A DNA stretch of 64,000 nt from CALAGB01 sp963713965 (lineage in GTDB: Bacteria; Chloroflexota; Chloroflexia; Thermomicrobiales; Thermomicrobiaceae). A program made the translations under genes and the position numbers. Positions 25,018-34,855 of the stretch are shown piece by piece. The DNA lies in NCBI GenBank assembly GCA_963713965.1, contig OY970217.1, positions 1,240,001-1,304,000 of the forward strand, in the 5' to 3' direction. Each line of letters begins with the position of its first letter. Position 1 is the stretch's first letter. The notes under the pieces are model-generated. The model ran no database searches. It worked only from the letters and a program-made list of their open reading frames with translations, and had not been told where the DNA came from.

Positions 25018-26661
25018 CTACGGTGTTCCCGAGCGGAAGGTCGGCACGATGCGTGCTTGCGTTGCCTGCTCAAAGGAATAGGCAAGTGCGATCAGTTTCG
25101 GTTCGCTCCAGGCCGGTCCCATGAAGGTCAACCCCACCGGCAGGTCAAAGGAATTCCCCATGGGGACGCTGACCAATGGAAAGCCGGAGATCGCCGCGAA
25201 GGATGAACTTGCGCCTTCGAAGTGATCGCCGTCGATCAGATCCGTCGTCCAGGCAGGACTGCCAGTTGGTGCGACAACGGCGTCGAAGCTACCCAGAAAC
25301 GTGCTGAAATCCTGAGCATACTGCTGATTTGCGGCCAACGCGGTGGTGTACTCGGAATCGGTCAGTGGCCCTCTGGCCTGACTTTCGATGAAGAGTTCCT
25401 GACCGAAATACTTCATCTCCTGGTCGGCATGGGCGTTGTCGAAGTCGATCAGATCCTGCAACGTGTGAATGCTCGGGTCACCCCGCTGTGCGAGATAGGC
25501 ATTCAGGTCGTGTTTGAAGTCATACTCGAGCACGGTTGTTTCAGTCCCGCTCGGCATGTCAGGTGGGTCGGCTGGATCGGTCAGGATAGCGCCAGCTGCG
25601 GTCAGCGCCTGCAACGCCTGCTCAAAGATCGCGTCCGTCTTTTCACTGTAGCCAGTGACATTCTTGCGGGCGACACCTATTTTGGCCCCGTTCAGCGCGT
25701 TCGCATCGAGAAACTGAGTGTAGTCGGTGTAGGCGGTCCGCCCGCCAGCCTGGGTGGCGGGGTCATTCGGGTCCGCCGCGGTGATAGCTCCAAGGACCAT
25801 GGCAGCATCGGCGACCGTGCGCCCGTGTGGCCCGGCCGTATCCTGATTGTGCGAAATTGGAATGATGCCAGTACGGCTGACAAGCCCGATGGTCGGCTTG
25901 ATGCCAACGACACCGCAATTGTTGGCTGGGCAAACGATCGACCCGTCGGTTTCGGTTCCGATCGACACGGCGGTCAGATTGGCTGATACCGCCGCGCCGG
26001 AACCGGAGCTCGATCCGCAGGGGTTGCGATCGATCTCGTAGGGATTGTTGCACTGCCCGCCGCGACCGCTCCAGCCACTCGAAGAATGCGTCGAACGAAA
26101 GTTGGCCCATTCGCTCAGCGTCGTCTTCCCCATGATGACGGCCCCCGAGGCCCTGAGTTGTGCGGCAAGCGGCGAGTCGTTGGCTGGCTTGGAACCCAGC
26201 AGCGCGAGCGACCCAGCAGTGGTATCCATCTTGTCCCCAGTATCGATGTTGTCCTTGAGCAGAATCGGGATTCCGTGAAGCGGTCCGCGCACGTTGCCGG
26301 CGCGCCGCTCGTCATCAAGCGATGACGCGATCGACAGCGCGTCCGGATTGATCTGCAGGATTGCATTGACTTCCGGTCCGCCCTGATCAAGAGCGCTGAT
26401 CCGCTGCAGATACATCTGTACCAGGTGCCTCGAAGTGAGATGCCCGGAGGTCATCATTGACTGCAGCTGGCTTGCCGTGACCTCGATGAGCTCCGAATGT
26501 GGCCCAGGGTTATCGGACGAGCCATTGGATTTGCTGTCGTTCTTCGCGGCCACGAATGACAACCCACCAAATGCCGAGGATGGGACCGCGGCAGCCACTG
26601 CTCCAGTCTTCAATAGGGTGCGACGAGACAGTCGGCCAGGGAACGAACGCTTCTCGGGCAT
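25018..26661 (-). CDS. Tat-exported amidase
   Basis: An amidase-signature enzyme with a twin-arginine export signal: SRRTLLK near residue 14 followed by a hydrophobic stretch. The catalytic set is visible as LLKDNIDTG (Lys), the GSSSGSGAAVSA loop with the cis-Ser, and TETDGSIVCPA with the nucleophile Ser. Length is about 547. It is related to GatA in this same window but is an extracytoplasmic hydrolase of amides, not a tRNA enzyme. The start chosen has AAGGGA 9 bases upstream; an upstream ATG would bury the signal. It ends beyond the hairpin shared with the GNAT gene. Confidence 0.9.
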   Translation of the reverse strand: MPEKRSFPGRLSRRTLLKTGAVAAAVPSSAFGGLSFVAAKNDSKSNGSSDNPGPHSELIEVTASQLQSMMTSGHLTSRHLVQMYLQRISALDQGGPEVNAILQINPDALSIASSLDDERRAGNVRGPLHGIPILLKDNIDTGDKMDTTAGSLALLGSKPANDSPLAAQLRASGAVIMGKTTLSEWANFRSTHSSSGWSGRGGQCNNPYEIDRNPCGSSSGSGAAVSANLTAVSIGTETDGSIVCPANNCGVVGIKPTIGLVSRTGIIPISHNQDTAGPHGRTVADAAMVLGAITAADPNDPATQAGGRTAYTDYTQFLDANALNGAKIGVARKNVTGYSEKTDAIFEQALQALTAAGAILTDPADPPDMPSGTETTVLEYDFKHDLNAYLAQRGDPSIHTLQDLIDFDNAHADQEMKYFGQELFIESQARGPLTDSEYTTALAANQQYAQDFSTFLGSFDAVVAPTGSPAWTTDLIDGDHFEGASSSFAAISGFPLVSVPMGNSFDLPVGLTFMGPAWSEPKLIALAYSFEQATQARIVPTFRSGTP

Positions 26662-26966
26662 GATCGCCCATCCCTTCGTGATGCTGTGAATATGACGATG
26701 GTTTGAATTCGTGCACACTGCATGCCACAATGTCTAGAAGTCACGACTACGAGCCTCATCGCACGATTCGTGACCTTCCGTGTGAGGTTATGCCGACGTC
26801 ACTTCAACTCTTGAACAAAGTCGATCGGCACTGACGAAGATCGCCCGCGTCGTTAGCGCTCGCCATGCTCGCCTATATTGGCATCTCGATGACCGTCTAA
26901 TCCTTCATCGGTTACGGTAGGTGCGAGGTCGTCGCACTTCCCATTCTGGTCTTCTGGCGTCGCTAC

Positions 26967-27233
26967 GTGACCTACTGTCGCCCGGTGGTTATGGTCGATA
27001 CGGCGGAGCGCGGCTGGCTCGAATCGGACGGCCTACGCCGCGGGCTGTGGATCGTGCTTGGCGCGGCTTCGTTAGTGACCATCCTGCTTGGAATCTTGCA
27101 GGTTGGAACGATGATCAACGCACTGGCGTTCCTGCTGGTGGCGGCGATTGTGGCCGTACTATCACGAATCGACTGGAGCTGCGACACGAGCGATCAGGTA
27201 ACATCTGAAGCGCCTGGTTCGTCGGCACGCTGA
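26967..27233 (+). CDS. Small two-TM membrane protein
   Basis: The 88-residue product has two hydrophobic helices (about 25-44 and 48-66) and polar ends. The start is a GTG; an ATG 24 bases later is equally possible. I do not recognise the family. It stands alone between the amidase gene and a gene-poor stretch, and support rests on the hydrophobic pattern and the absence of a better frame. Confidence 0.4.
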   Translation: MTYCRPVVMVDTAERGWLESDGLRRGLWIVLGAASLVTILLGILQVGTMINALAFLLVAAIVAVLSRIDWSCDTSDQVTSEAPGSSAR

Positions 27234-27551
27234 TCATTCGGCCACGGTTTGTTCAACGGGCAGCTCGCATGCATCCTCTTCGTGCTACTCAGTGTTAAGC
27301 CGCCAGTGTGTAAATCGTCGGCTTGCCGACCGCGTGGGATTGACCGACGGGGTGGGCTTCCAGGAAGCCGAACGGAACCGTCGGAAGAGTCGCACCGACA
27401 GGCACTTGGTTACCCTCAATGCGTGCGCCAAATTCACAGTTTTCCTTTTGTCACTATCAGCAGCAAACGCGCACTTGCGCAATGCACGCCAGTCGTCTTA
27501 TCTGCCCTTGAGCGACTTTCGATAATCCGTCATGTCAACTGAGGGGGCATA
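27234..27551. other. Intergenic stretch, little to see
   Basis: No gene is supported. A short hairpin, GGCTTCC-A-GGAAGCC, lies near 27355-27369. The AT-rich part before 27552 probably holds the promoter of the downstream gene, but I could not pick -35 and -10 elements with confidence. Confidence 0.4.
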
Positions 27552-29636
27552 ATGCGACGCCTTGAGACCCTGTTGATAGTCCTCATGCTGTTCGCTCCTG
27601 TTTCATTGACGGGCGGTGCGGCGTCCGCGGACGTCGCGACGTCCACCGCAAGAATAAGCGTCGCGAGTGACGGTACGGAGGGCAACGGCGCGAGCGTGCG
27701 ACCGTCAATGAGCGCCGACGGACGCTTCATTGCATTCCAGTCCTGGGCGACGAATCTCGTGCCTGCTGACACCAACAACGCCTGGGACATCTTCGTGCAC
27801 GATCGCACCACCGGAGACACAACACGCGTAAGCGTCGCATCCAACGGCGATCAGGCCAACGGATCGAGCTACTCACCGAGCATCAGCGCCGACGGACAAT
27901 ACGTCGCGTTTCATTCCGACGCGACCAATTTGATCGACGATGACAACAATGGCCATTCCGACGTCTTCGTTCGGGACCTACAAACGGGGACCACCGCGAT
28001 CGTGAGCCTGACGCAAGACGGTTCACCGGCTAACGGCGATAGCAAGGATCCGGCGATCAGTGGCGATGGGCGCTACGTGGCGTTCACCTCGGACGCCTCA
28101 AACCTCGTGAACAACGACCCGAATGGCGTCGCCGACGTCTTCGTGCACGATGTGGCTTCCGGGCATACGGTCCTGGCCAGCGCCGGCAACGCGCAGGACC
28201 CCGGCGTTCGTGGTAGTTCCGGTGCGTCGATCAGCGATGACGGTCGCTATACGGTCTATTCCTCGCAGACCACGACGCTCGGACTCAGTCTCGACCTCCC
28301 TGAAATCTACGTCTACGACATGATTGACGGCAGCGACACGATGGTCAGCGTCAACAACGACGGCGCGCCCTCAGGTGGTTCGACCTATCGACCTTCGATT
28401 AGCGGAAGCGGGGAGTACGTCGTCTTCGATTCTGGAGATACGGCGAACCTGGTTTCTGGCATGACCGGAGGCATCTTCTTACGGAATCTCCGAACCAACA
28501 TCACGTCCGCCGCAACAGCATCAGGATTGGCCGCCGTGCCGAACGGCGATGGTCGGTACGTCGTCTTCGCCGCGTCGCGACAATACCTGAGCCCGGACGA
28601 CCCGACCGGGGCGATCGACGTCTATCGCCTCGATCGACAGACCGGCACGACAATTCGGGTGAGCCAGAATGATAGCGGCGAGCCCGGCAATGGAGAAAGT
28701 GGAACGTACGATCTTGGAGCCAGCGGACACGCCACATCGGTGAGCGAGTCCGGGCAGGTTGTCGCCTTCACCTCGATCGCGGACAATCTTGTCCCGAACG
28801 ACACTAACAATGATTGGGATGTTTTCGTCCGAGACCTCGGCCAGGCAACACCTGAACGAGGTCCGAGTGTGCCGTCCTTCACGTCACTGACTCCCTCCCC
28901 ATACAGCACCGTGTCGCCGGGTCAGACCACGATCGGCGCGACGGTCGAAGCCGATAGCCCGCCGAGCGAAGTCGTCTTGCTGGTGGATGACCAGCCGATC
29001 GCTCCGGTGAACGTGGCAAGCGGAGGACCGAACTTCCAGGTCACCGCGGTGGCGAACCTGACTGCGGGCGTCCACACGTTGACCGTAATCGCGTTCGATG
29101 CCGACGGGGACAAATTTCAGGCGCAGTGGGACGTAATAGCGGGCAACCCTGGCGACAGCGAATGGTTCTTGGCCGACGGTGAACTACGCACCGATCAGTT
29201 CAACGCGACGATGCGGAGCCTGGTGGAAGCCTTCCGCTGGCATCTCTATGGGCAGTCCTGGGATGGTGCGAACCATCCGGAGCTGCCAACCCACGTTGGA
29301 CTAGCCGGGACCGGTGCTCCGCTCGAGTCCTGGGCCAACGGCGAGACGATCGACCAGGCCAGCACCACTGCCACGCTCCGCAGCCTGGTCGAAGCGTTTC
29401 GCTGGCATTTCTGGGGCATCAGCTGGGACGGCAACACGCATCCGGAGGTACCGACGCACAGTTCCGACGTGCTACCGCCACAACCGATCGATTCCTGGTT
29501 TACCGCCGACGGACAACCGATTCCGGAAAATATCAACGTGACACTGCGGAGTCTGGTCGAATCGTTTCGCTTGCACTTCTGGGGCTACTCCTGGGATGGG
29601 CAGCACCATCCTGAGATACCGACGCATGCAAAGTAA
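27552..29636 (+). CDS. Secreted TolB-like propeller protein with three C-terminal 55-residue repeats
   Basis: A signal peptide (about residues 1-26) is followed by PD40/TolB-like blades (MSADGRFIAFQSWATNLVP, ISADGQYVAFHSDATNLI, ISGDGRYVAFTSDASNLV, and more) to about residue 430. Next comes an Ig-like domain (about 435-535). Three tandem modules then end the protein at residues 536-590, 591-645 and 646-694. Each carries LRSLVEAFRWHFWG or a variant, SWDG, and a closing HPE(L/V/I)PTH. The module is not one I know. The protein is exported and probably acts on the cell surface or in the medium. It has no operon partners. Confidence 0.8.
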   Translation: MRRLETLLIVLMLFAPVSLTGGAASADVATSTARISVASDGTEGNGASVRPSMSADGRFIAFQSWATNLVPADTNNAWDIFVHDRTTGDTTRVSVASNGDQANGSSYSPSISADGQYVAFHSDATNLIDDDNNGHSDVFVRDLQTGTTAIVSLTQDGSPANGDSKDPAISGDGRYVAFTSDASNLVNNDPNGVADVFVHDVASGHTVLASAGNAQDPGVRGSSGASISDDGRYTVYSSQTTTLGLSLDLPEIYVYDMIDGSDTMVSVNNDGAPSGGSTYRPSISGSGEYVVFDSGDTANLVSGMTGGIFLRNLRTNITSAATASGLAAVPNGDGRYVVFAASRQYLSPDDPTGAIDVYRLDRQTGTTIRVSQNDSGEPGNGESGTYDLGASGHATSVSESGQVVAFTSIADNLVPNDTNNDWDVFVRDLGQATPERGPSVPSFTSLTPSPYSTVSPGQTTIGATVEADSPPSEVVLLVDDQPIAPVNVASGGPNFQVTAVANLTAGVHTLTVIAFDADGDKFQAQWDVIAGNPGDSEWFLADGELRTDQFNATMRSLVEAFRWHLYGQSWDGANHPELPTHVGLAGTGAPLESWANGETIDQASTTATLRSLVEAFRWHFWGISWDGNTHPEVPTHSSDVLPPQPIDSWFTADGQPIPENINVTLRSLVESFRLHFWGYSWDGQHHPEIPTHAK

Positions 29637-29684
29637 CGTCTGAATCCAGTCGACGAGAACTCAGCGACCCTCGGCCGTCGCTGG

Positions 29685-30032
29685 TTATTCAAGCCAGTCG
29701 GTGATGAAGCGATCGCTGGCATGAATGTCGAGCTGTTTGAGCGGCCCGTCACCTGAGTTGACGAACGTGTGGGCTTCACCCGGCTGCACTACGACCACCT
29801 GACCAGCCCCAGCCTCGATCGTTTGGCCGTCTACCGTGAAGGTTGCCCGTCCTTCCTGGAGCACGAAGATTTCGGCATACGGATGCCGGTGGAGGCGCGG
29901 ACCACTACCGGGCGCGCCATTCACCATGATGAGGCAGATACCGACGTCGCCATGCTCGCGTCCAATGAACTCAAAGGAGGTACCCTCGACGTGTAGTTGA
30001 TCTCGCGCGAGAACCGTAGGCATCTGGCTCAT
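29685..30032 (-). CDS. Cupin-domain protein
   Basis: The 115-residue product is a single cupin barrel. The first motif is GPRLHRHPYAEIFVLQEG with two His and one Glu metal ligands, and the second is VVVQPGEAHTFVN with the third His. Such proteins act as small metal enzymes or sensors; the substrate is unknown. It lies 33 bases after the AhpD-like gene on the same strand and could share its transcript, which would suit a detoxification role. Confidence 0.82.
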   Translation of the reverse strand: MSQMPTVLARDQLHVEGTSFEFIGREHGDVGICLIMVNGAPGSGPRLHRHPYAEIFVLQEGRATFTVDGQTIEAGAGQVVVVQPGEAHTFVNSGDGPLKQLDIHASDRFITDWLE

Positions 30033-30065
30033 CCCTTCTCTGGAAAGTGTTGCGACGACAACGGT

Positions 30066-30563
30066 TCAATCGCCGCTGACAGCTTCGGCTTCGTGTGCTT
30101 TCGTCGCGAAGTGCTCCGGCTGGTAGGAGCCCGGTACGTCTTCGAAGGCGATCGCGAAGCGGTTCCAGGAGTTGATCGTCACGATGCTGTGCACCAGCTT
30201 GACCATCTCCTCGTCGCTGAAGTGCCTCTTCGCGTCATCATAAACGCTGTCCGGAACACGACTGTCAGCGATCAACGTGACCGCTTCGGTCAGCGCCAGC
30301 GCAGCTTGTTCACGCTCAGTGTAATAGGGAGTCTCGCGCCAGATACTAAGGCCGTAAAGACGCTGCTCGGTCTCGCCGCCGGAACGAGCGTCTTTGGTGT
30401 GCATGTCGACGCAGTAGCCGCAGCCGTTGATCTGCGATGCGCGCAGCTTGATAAGGTCGAGAAGCTCCGCCTCCAGACCGCAATGTGAGCTGTAGTGATC
30501 CATAGCGTAGATCGATTTCATGCCGTCCGGGAGAACCTCGGCGTAATCGAGTCGTGCTTCCAT
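30066..30563 (-). CDS. AhpD-like/carboxymuconolactone decarboxylase family protein
   Basis: The 165-residue protein has the CMD/AhpD fold and redox centre: LIKLRASQINGCGYCVDMHTKDAR, where the CxxC pair and following His form the active site of alkylhydroperoxidase-like members. It probably reduces peroxides or a related electrophile. A far upstream ATG opens the same frame, but the ATG at 30563 follows an AAGGA site and begins the normal family sequence. The cupin gene follows. Confidence 0.88.
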   Translation of the reverse strand: MEARLDYAEVLPDGMKSIYAMDHYSSHCGLEAELLDLIKLRASQINGCGYCVDMHTKDARSGGETEQRLYGLSIWRETPYYTEREQAALALTEAVTLIADSRVPDSVYDDAKRHFSDEEMVKLVHSIVTINSWNRFAIAFEDVPGSYQPEHFATKAHEAEAVSGD

Positions 30564-30799
30564 TTCTGTTTCCTTCGCCGTCCGCTGATACAACGACCCC
30601 AAAGTACGACGTATGTGGATCCAAGCAAAGGTCCATAATGCGCCATCTTTCTGGAACCACTTCGGACGGTGTGATCGACTCACGGGTGCGAGCGAGCTGT
30701 CCGAAAGCCGCGAGAATTCGGTTGCCGCTGCTGCTATAGTCGATCCTGTTCGCAAGAAGAGTCCCGGCATTGGCCTGCTGGCGCGGAGGAGGGATCATC

Positions 30800-32254
30800 G
30801 TGACGTTCACAGACCTGGAGCGTATTGCCTCCTTCGATTCCACCACCCGCAACGACCAGCGCTTCGATGGGCAGTTCTATTCGGCGGTGATGACGACCGG
30901 CATTTTCTGTCGACCCGGTTGTCCGGGAAAACCACGCGCGGAGAATGTCCGATTCTTCTCGACCGCTGCAGCCGCGGCCGAATCCGGCTTTCGGCCGTGC
31001 CTGCGCTGCCATCCAGAGTCAGCACCAGACCCGCCCGAATGGCACGCAACGTCGCCGGTCGTCGCCAGAGCGCTACGCCTGATCGGAGAGGGGGCACTTG
31101 ACGACGGCGGCGTCACCGAGCTCGCCGGTCGCCTCAGCGTCAGCGCTCGACAACTACAGCGACTCTTCGTCGAAGAGTTGGGCGCCCCTCCCGTGGCCGT
31201 CGCGCAAACGCGCCGGCTCCTCTTCGCCAAGAAGCTGATCGACGAGACCGATCTCTCCATGACGGAGATCGCCTTCAGCGCCGGGTACTCAAGCGTGCGC
31301 CGCTTCAACGAGGCGCTGAAGCAAACGTATGCCCGCACGCCGAGCGACCTACGCCGTAAGCGTCGACGTTCGAGCGCCAATCCATCCAGCGCCACTATCG
31401 AGCTGAAGCTCTTCTATCGTAATCCCTATAACTGGCCCGCGATGTTGGCCTTCCTATCGCAGCATGCCATGCCGTTGGTTGAGACTGTCGACCGAACAAC
31501 CTATCGTCGAACGATCCAGATCGGAGACGTCCAGGGAGTGATCAGCGTCCGACCGCTGTGCGACAAACGTGCGGTGTTGTTGCGCGTGCCGGCGGACTTC
31601 TCGCGTTTCCTGTTGCCGATCACCGAGCGCGTCAAGCAGATTTTCGATCTTAAGGCGGATCCCGCAGCGATCGCGGAAGATCTGAGCCGCAATCACGCGA
31701 TGATCGAGCTGCTCGAGAAGCACCCAGGTGTGCGGCTGCCCGGCTGTTGGGAAGGATTCGACGCGACGGTAAACGCAATCGTCCGACGTGCCTACGGTGA
31801 CCGTTCCAAGAAGCTGCTGACTGATTTGGTCGAGGGTTTCGGCACCGCATACACCGATTCAGGCCACCCCGGTTTGACACGCCTCTTTCCGACACCGGAG
31901 CAGCTCGTGACGGCGCCGCTCGAGGAGGTCGGTATCCCAGCGCACATGTCGGATTCGATCCGCGGTTTGGCGGGATTGGTTGCGCGAGGTGCGATCAGCT
32001 TCGACGGCGGCGTCGATTTTCGGGAGTTCGCGGACCAGCTGAGGAAGCTGCCCGGAGTCGACGATCACGTGGTCCCGTACGTCGCGTTGCGGACGCTGGG
32101 CCAGCCGGATCTCGATCTGAGTTGCAATTCGCTCATTTTCGCATGTGTCGGGGACGCGATGTCGTCACCCGTGCCCGATGACAGCGCCTGGCAGAGCTAC
32201 GCCGGTATGACTCGCTGGGCGGCGACTCGATCACGGTCGTTCGTGACCGCGTGA
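30800..32254 (+). CDS. Ada-like/AraC/AlkA fusion, catalytic Asp replaced
   Basis: Three modules are joined: an Ada metal-binding domain (C37, C41, C67, C70 in FCRPGC and PCLRC), an AraC helix-turn-helix (FVEELGAPPVAVAQTRRLL, AFSAGYSSVRRFN), and an AlkA-type HhH-GPD glycosylase C-terminus (KLPGVDDHVVPYVALRTLGQPDL). In AlkA the catalytic Asp follows this; the aligned residue here is Asn (N443 in LSCNSLI). The HhH turn is also unusual. It likely senses alkylation damage, but base removal is in doubt. The GTG start has GGAGGAGGG upstream. It is divergent from the AhpD gene. Confidence 0.88.
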   Translation: MTFTDLERIASFDSTTRNDQRFDGQFYSAVMTTGIFCRPGCPGKPRAENVRFFSTAAAAAESGFRPCLRCHPESAPDPPEWHATSPVVARALRLIGEGALDDGGVTELAGRLSVSARQLQRLFVEELGAPPVAVAQTRRLLFAKKLIDETDLSMTEIAFSAGYSSVRRFNEALKQTYARTPSDLRRKRRRSSANPSSATIELKLFYRNPYNWPAMLAFLSQHAMPLVETVDRTTYRRTIQIGDVQGVISVRPLCDKRAVLLRVPADFSRFLLPITERVKQIFDLKADPAAIAEDLSRNHAMIELLEKHPGVRLPGCWEGFDATVNAIVRRAYGDRSKKLLTDLVEGFGTAYTDSGHPGLTRLFPTPEQLVTAPLEEVGIPAHMSDSIRGLAGLVARGAISFDGGVDFREFADQLRKLPGVDDHVVPYVALRTLGQPDLDLSCNSLIFACVGDAMSSPVPDDSAWQSYAGMTRWAATRSRSFVTA

Positions 32255-32298
32255 GGCATTTCCCGAAGTAGATCTACTATGGCAGGGAAGGGGCAATA

Positions 32299-32673
32299 GT
32301 GGCCAGCAACACAATGACGGATGCGGATCTGAAGACGCTCGAAAAGCTCAATCGCGACTACATTAGATCGGTGCAGGAGTCGGACGTCGATTGGTTCGAC
32401 CGAAACCTGGCCGAGGACTTTCGCTGCAGCAATCCGGACGGCAGCATCGTCGACCGCGCTGGGTTCCTGGAGCAGACCGCGCGCCCGGCAACGATCTCCA
32501 ATCTCCAGGCGGGCGACGTCGAGATCCGGCTCATGGGCGACTTTGCCATCATCCACGCCACCACCAGCTACACGCTGGCCGACGGCGCAACGAAACAGGG
32601 CCGCTACAGCGACGTCTGGACCAAGCAGTCCGGTCCCTGGCTGTGCGTCAGCGCCCACGTGACGCGCGGGTAA
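32299..32673 (+). CDS. SnoaL/NTF2-like protein (DUF4440 type)
   Basis: The 124-residue protein has the NTF2-like cone fold: LEKLNRDYIRSVQESDVDWFDRNLAEDF at the start, DVEIRLMGDFAIIHATTSYTL in the middle and SGPWLCVSAHVTR at the end. The family includes isomerases and unknown small-molecule binders; the function cannot be narrowed. The start is GTG with GGAAGGGG ahead of it. It follows the Ada-AlkA gene by 44 bases and may be co-transcribed. Confidence 0.82.
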   Translation: MASNTMTDADLKTLEKLNRDYIRSVQESDVDWFDRNLAEDFRCSNPDGSIVDRAGFLEQTARPATISNLQAGDVEIRLMGDFAIIHATTSYTLADGATKQGRYSDVWTKQSGPWLCVSAHVTRG

Positions 32674-32828
32674 GGCTATCCGGTCTATCGTCGCGACTTT
32701 GTATTTCGCGGCGCGGCATCGTCACAACGCTGTGACGCCGGTTGCGTCAGGATGGTCCCGGCACAGCGCGCACCGCATGCCGCCTGACGAACGCGTGCCA
32801 CGTCCGTCGCCAACGATGGACCGGGGAC

Positions 32829-33770
32829 ATGAAAAAGGCCGGAACGATTGGCCATCGATCGATCATCTCGCTCATTGCCGTCACGTTGCTGCTCGGTGGG
32901 TGTGTCACCAGCAGCGGCGCCGATCCGGGAAAAGTCCAGACCACCGAGCAGACCGTCGAGCTCGGCGCGGCCGGGACGGTGCGGGCCGAGCTCGACGCCA
33001 AAACCGGCGCCGACCTGATTATCCGCGACGGAGGAAGTTCGCTCCTGGACACGAAGCTCACATACAATGAGTCGCTGAAGCCCGATGTGTCGTATACCGT
33101 GAGCGAAACGCTTGGCATGCTGACGATCGTCCAGCCCGCAAGTCAGAATCTGAACAGCCGCAAGCTCGACAATGAGTGGGACCTTCGGTTTGGGCCGGTC
33201 GTTCCGGTTGACCTCACCGTCAACGTGACGAGCGGCAACACAACGCTTGACCTCGCCCAACTACGACTCTCGACGCTGAACGTCGATACCAGCAGCGGCA
33301 GTCTCAACGCGTCCATCAGAGGGAATCAAGAAGAACTGAAGAGCATCGACGTCTCGACGACCAGTGGCGCTATCGGGCTCACCCTGAACGGGCGGTTCAC
33401 ATCGCTCCAGACTCTGTCGCTGAGCGAGTCAAGCGGCAACATCAGCCTCGCCACGTCGGGCAATTTCGCGGCGCTCTCGAGCCTGCAGATCAAAGATACC
33501 AGCGGCAATACGACGCTCGATCTTGCCGGATCTTGGGGTCACGATCTGGAGTCGACCATCCGCACATCCTCAGGCAACGTCACCATCAAATTGCCGAGCA
33601 ACGTCGGCGTGCGGGTAATGACGAGCGTCTCCTCCGGCAACGTCGCGGCCACGGGCCTGCATCTCGAAGACGGCGCCTACGTCAACGACGCCTACGGAAC
33701 CTCGCCAGTGACGCTGACGTTCGACATCAAGGTTGCCAGCGGGAACATCACGCTATCGCTTGGTGGGTGA
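32829..33770 (+). CDS. DUF4097-like lipoprotein
   Basis: The N-terminus is a lipoprotein signal with LLLGGC as lipobox near residue 25. The rest is a beta-helix-like repeat of short strands with the pattern SSGNxxL (DTSSGSLNA, TTSGAIGLTL, SSGNISLA, TSGNTTLDL, SSGNVTIK, SSGNVAATG), as in the DUF4097/DUF4098 family. These are exported and of unknown function. An upstream ATG opens the frame earlier, but the lipobox dictates the start at 32829. No operon partner is close. Confidence 0.8.
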   Translation: MKKAGTIGHRSIISLIAVTLLLGGCVTSSGADPGKVQTTEQTVELGAAGTVRAELDAKTGADLIIRDGGSSLLDTKLTYNESLKPDVSYTVSETLGMLTIVQPASQNLNSRKLDNEWDLRFGPVVPVDLTVNVTSGNTTLDLAQLRLSTLNVDTSSGSLNASIRGNQEELKSIDVSTTSGAIGLTLNGRFTSLQTLSLSESSGNISLATSGNFAALSSLQIKDTSGNTTLDLAGSWGHDLESTIRTSSGNVTIKLPSNVGVRVMTSVSSGNVAATGLHLEDGAYVNDAYGTSPVTLTFDIKVASGNITLSLGG

Positions 33771-33826
33771 ACTGGACAATCGATGATCGCTCGCACGCGA
33801 CAAATGGTCTGCGTCGAACTGGGTGA

Positions 33827-34855
33827 TCACCGAGACCGATAGCCTTGTTTTTTCTCGGCGATGCCGGTCATGCGCAGTTGTTCCGCGCGGGTCTCGGGTG
33901 AAAATAGCGATGTTTCGCTGTTTAACAGATCGACGAGCGCTTGTGGCGAGGCGGGTTCGGGCCACCTCAGTGCCCCTCGCTTGATCAGCTCATGCAGCGC
34001 GGTTCCGGGCTCGGACCCGTTCGCTCGCACGTAGACCGGGACCAATTTCAGCTTCTCCAGCTGCTCCACCGCTCCCGTCCATGTGCCACCCCGGTTGTAA
34101 TCGGAGTTCATGACCAGTCCGGCATCAGAAAGCGCGTAGATGTACTTGTTGCGCTGCATGGCGTGTCCCGCATTGAAACCGGCAAGCGGATCGTAGGGCG
34201 AGAGCAGAAGCAACCGGCCGTCCTTGAGATACGAGCGGTTGTCGCGCTGCAGAGCCCGCCGTTCCAGGCTGTCCGACAGGACGCAGACGACCTTGCCGCC
34301 GGCTTCCAGCGCGCCGTGCTTCCCAGCATCGTCGACGCCGCGCGCCCCACCGGAGACGAGCAGAACTCCGGCTTCCGCGGCCACCTTCCCGACGGCTCTC
34401 GTTTGATCCAGGACAGCTTCGTCTGGGTCACGAGAGCCGACGACCGCGAGCGCTGGCTCGCCGAGAATTGATCGCTCGCCACAGCCATAGAGGACCGGCG
34501 GTGCGGCACTCTTGAGACGGTCCCTCAGCCGCGCTGGATACTCTGGATCACCGCGACCAACCACCCAGATGCCACGCGAATGCCATCGATCAACCGCCTG
34601 GCCGAGTAGAAATCCGCGGCCGATCAGTCGTCTCAGCCGTTCCTCATCCAGAAACGACGCGCACGCGCCAATAAGCTCTTCAGAGGTATCTCCCAGAAAG
34701 TCAGCCGGTTCGCGACCGAGATCCATCAACGTCTTCGTCAGGCGCCGGTATTCCGCGCCGGTCAGAATCTCGTCGGACTCCTCCTTTGTGCCGACCTTCA
34801 GCGGAGCGGTGAGGAGAAGAGTCGCCGTCAGATTGTTGGAAAGCATGAAGGTCAT
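33827..34855 (-). CDS. DprA/Smf-like SLOG protein
   Basis: DprA family Rossmann motifs are clear: LAVVGSRDPDEAVLDQ, LLVSGGARGVDDAGKHGALEAGG, and the RNKYIYALSDAGLVM segment that matches RNR.IAGLS of DprA. DprA loads RecA on incoming single-stranded DNA in competence, while SLOG relatives sense nucleotides in conflict systems. The ATG overlaps the RecQ-fusion stop (ATGA), so the two are translationally coupled; an earlier ATG exists inside recQ. The C-terminus ends in a short basic tail without the winged helix of classical DprA. Length is 342. Confidence 0.87.
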   Translation of the reverse strand: MTFMLSNNLTATLLLTAPLKVGTKEESDEILTGAEYRRLTKTLMDLGREPADFLGDTSEELIGACASFLDEERLRRLIGRGFLLGQAVDRWHSRGIWVVGRGDPEYPARLRDRLKSAAPPVLYGCGERSILGEPALAVVGSRDPDEAVLDQTRAVGKVAAEAGVLLVSGGARGVDDAGKHGALEAGGKVVCVLSDSLERRALQRDNRSYLKDGRLLLLSPYDPLAGFNAGHAMQRNKYIYALSDAGLVMNSDYNRGGTWTGAVEQLEKLKLVPVYVRANGSEPGTALHELIKRGALRWPEPASPQALVDLLNSETSLFSPETRAEQLRMTGIAEKKQGYRSR

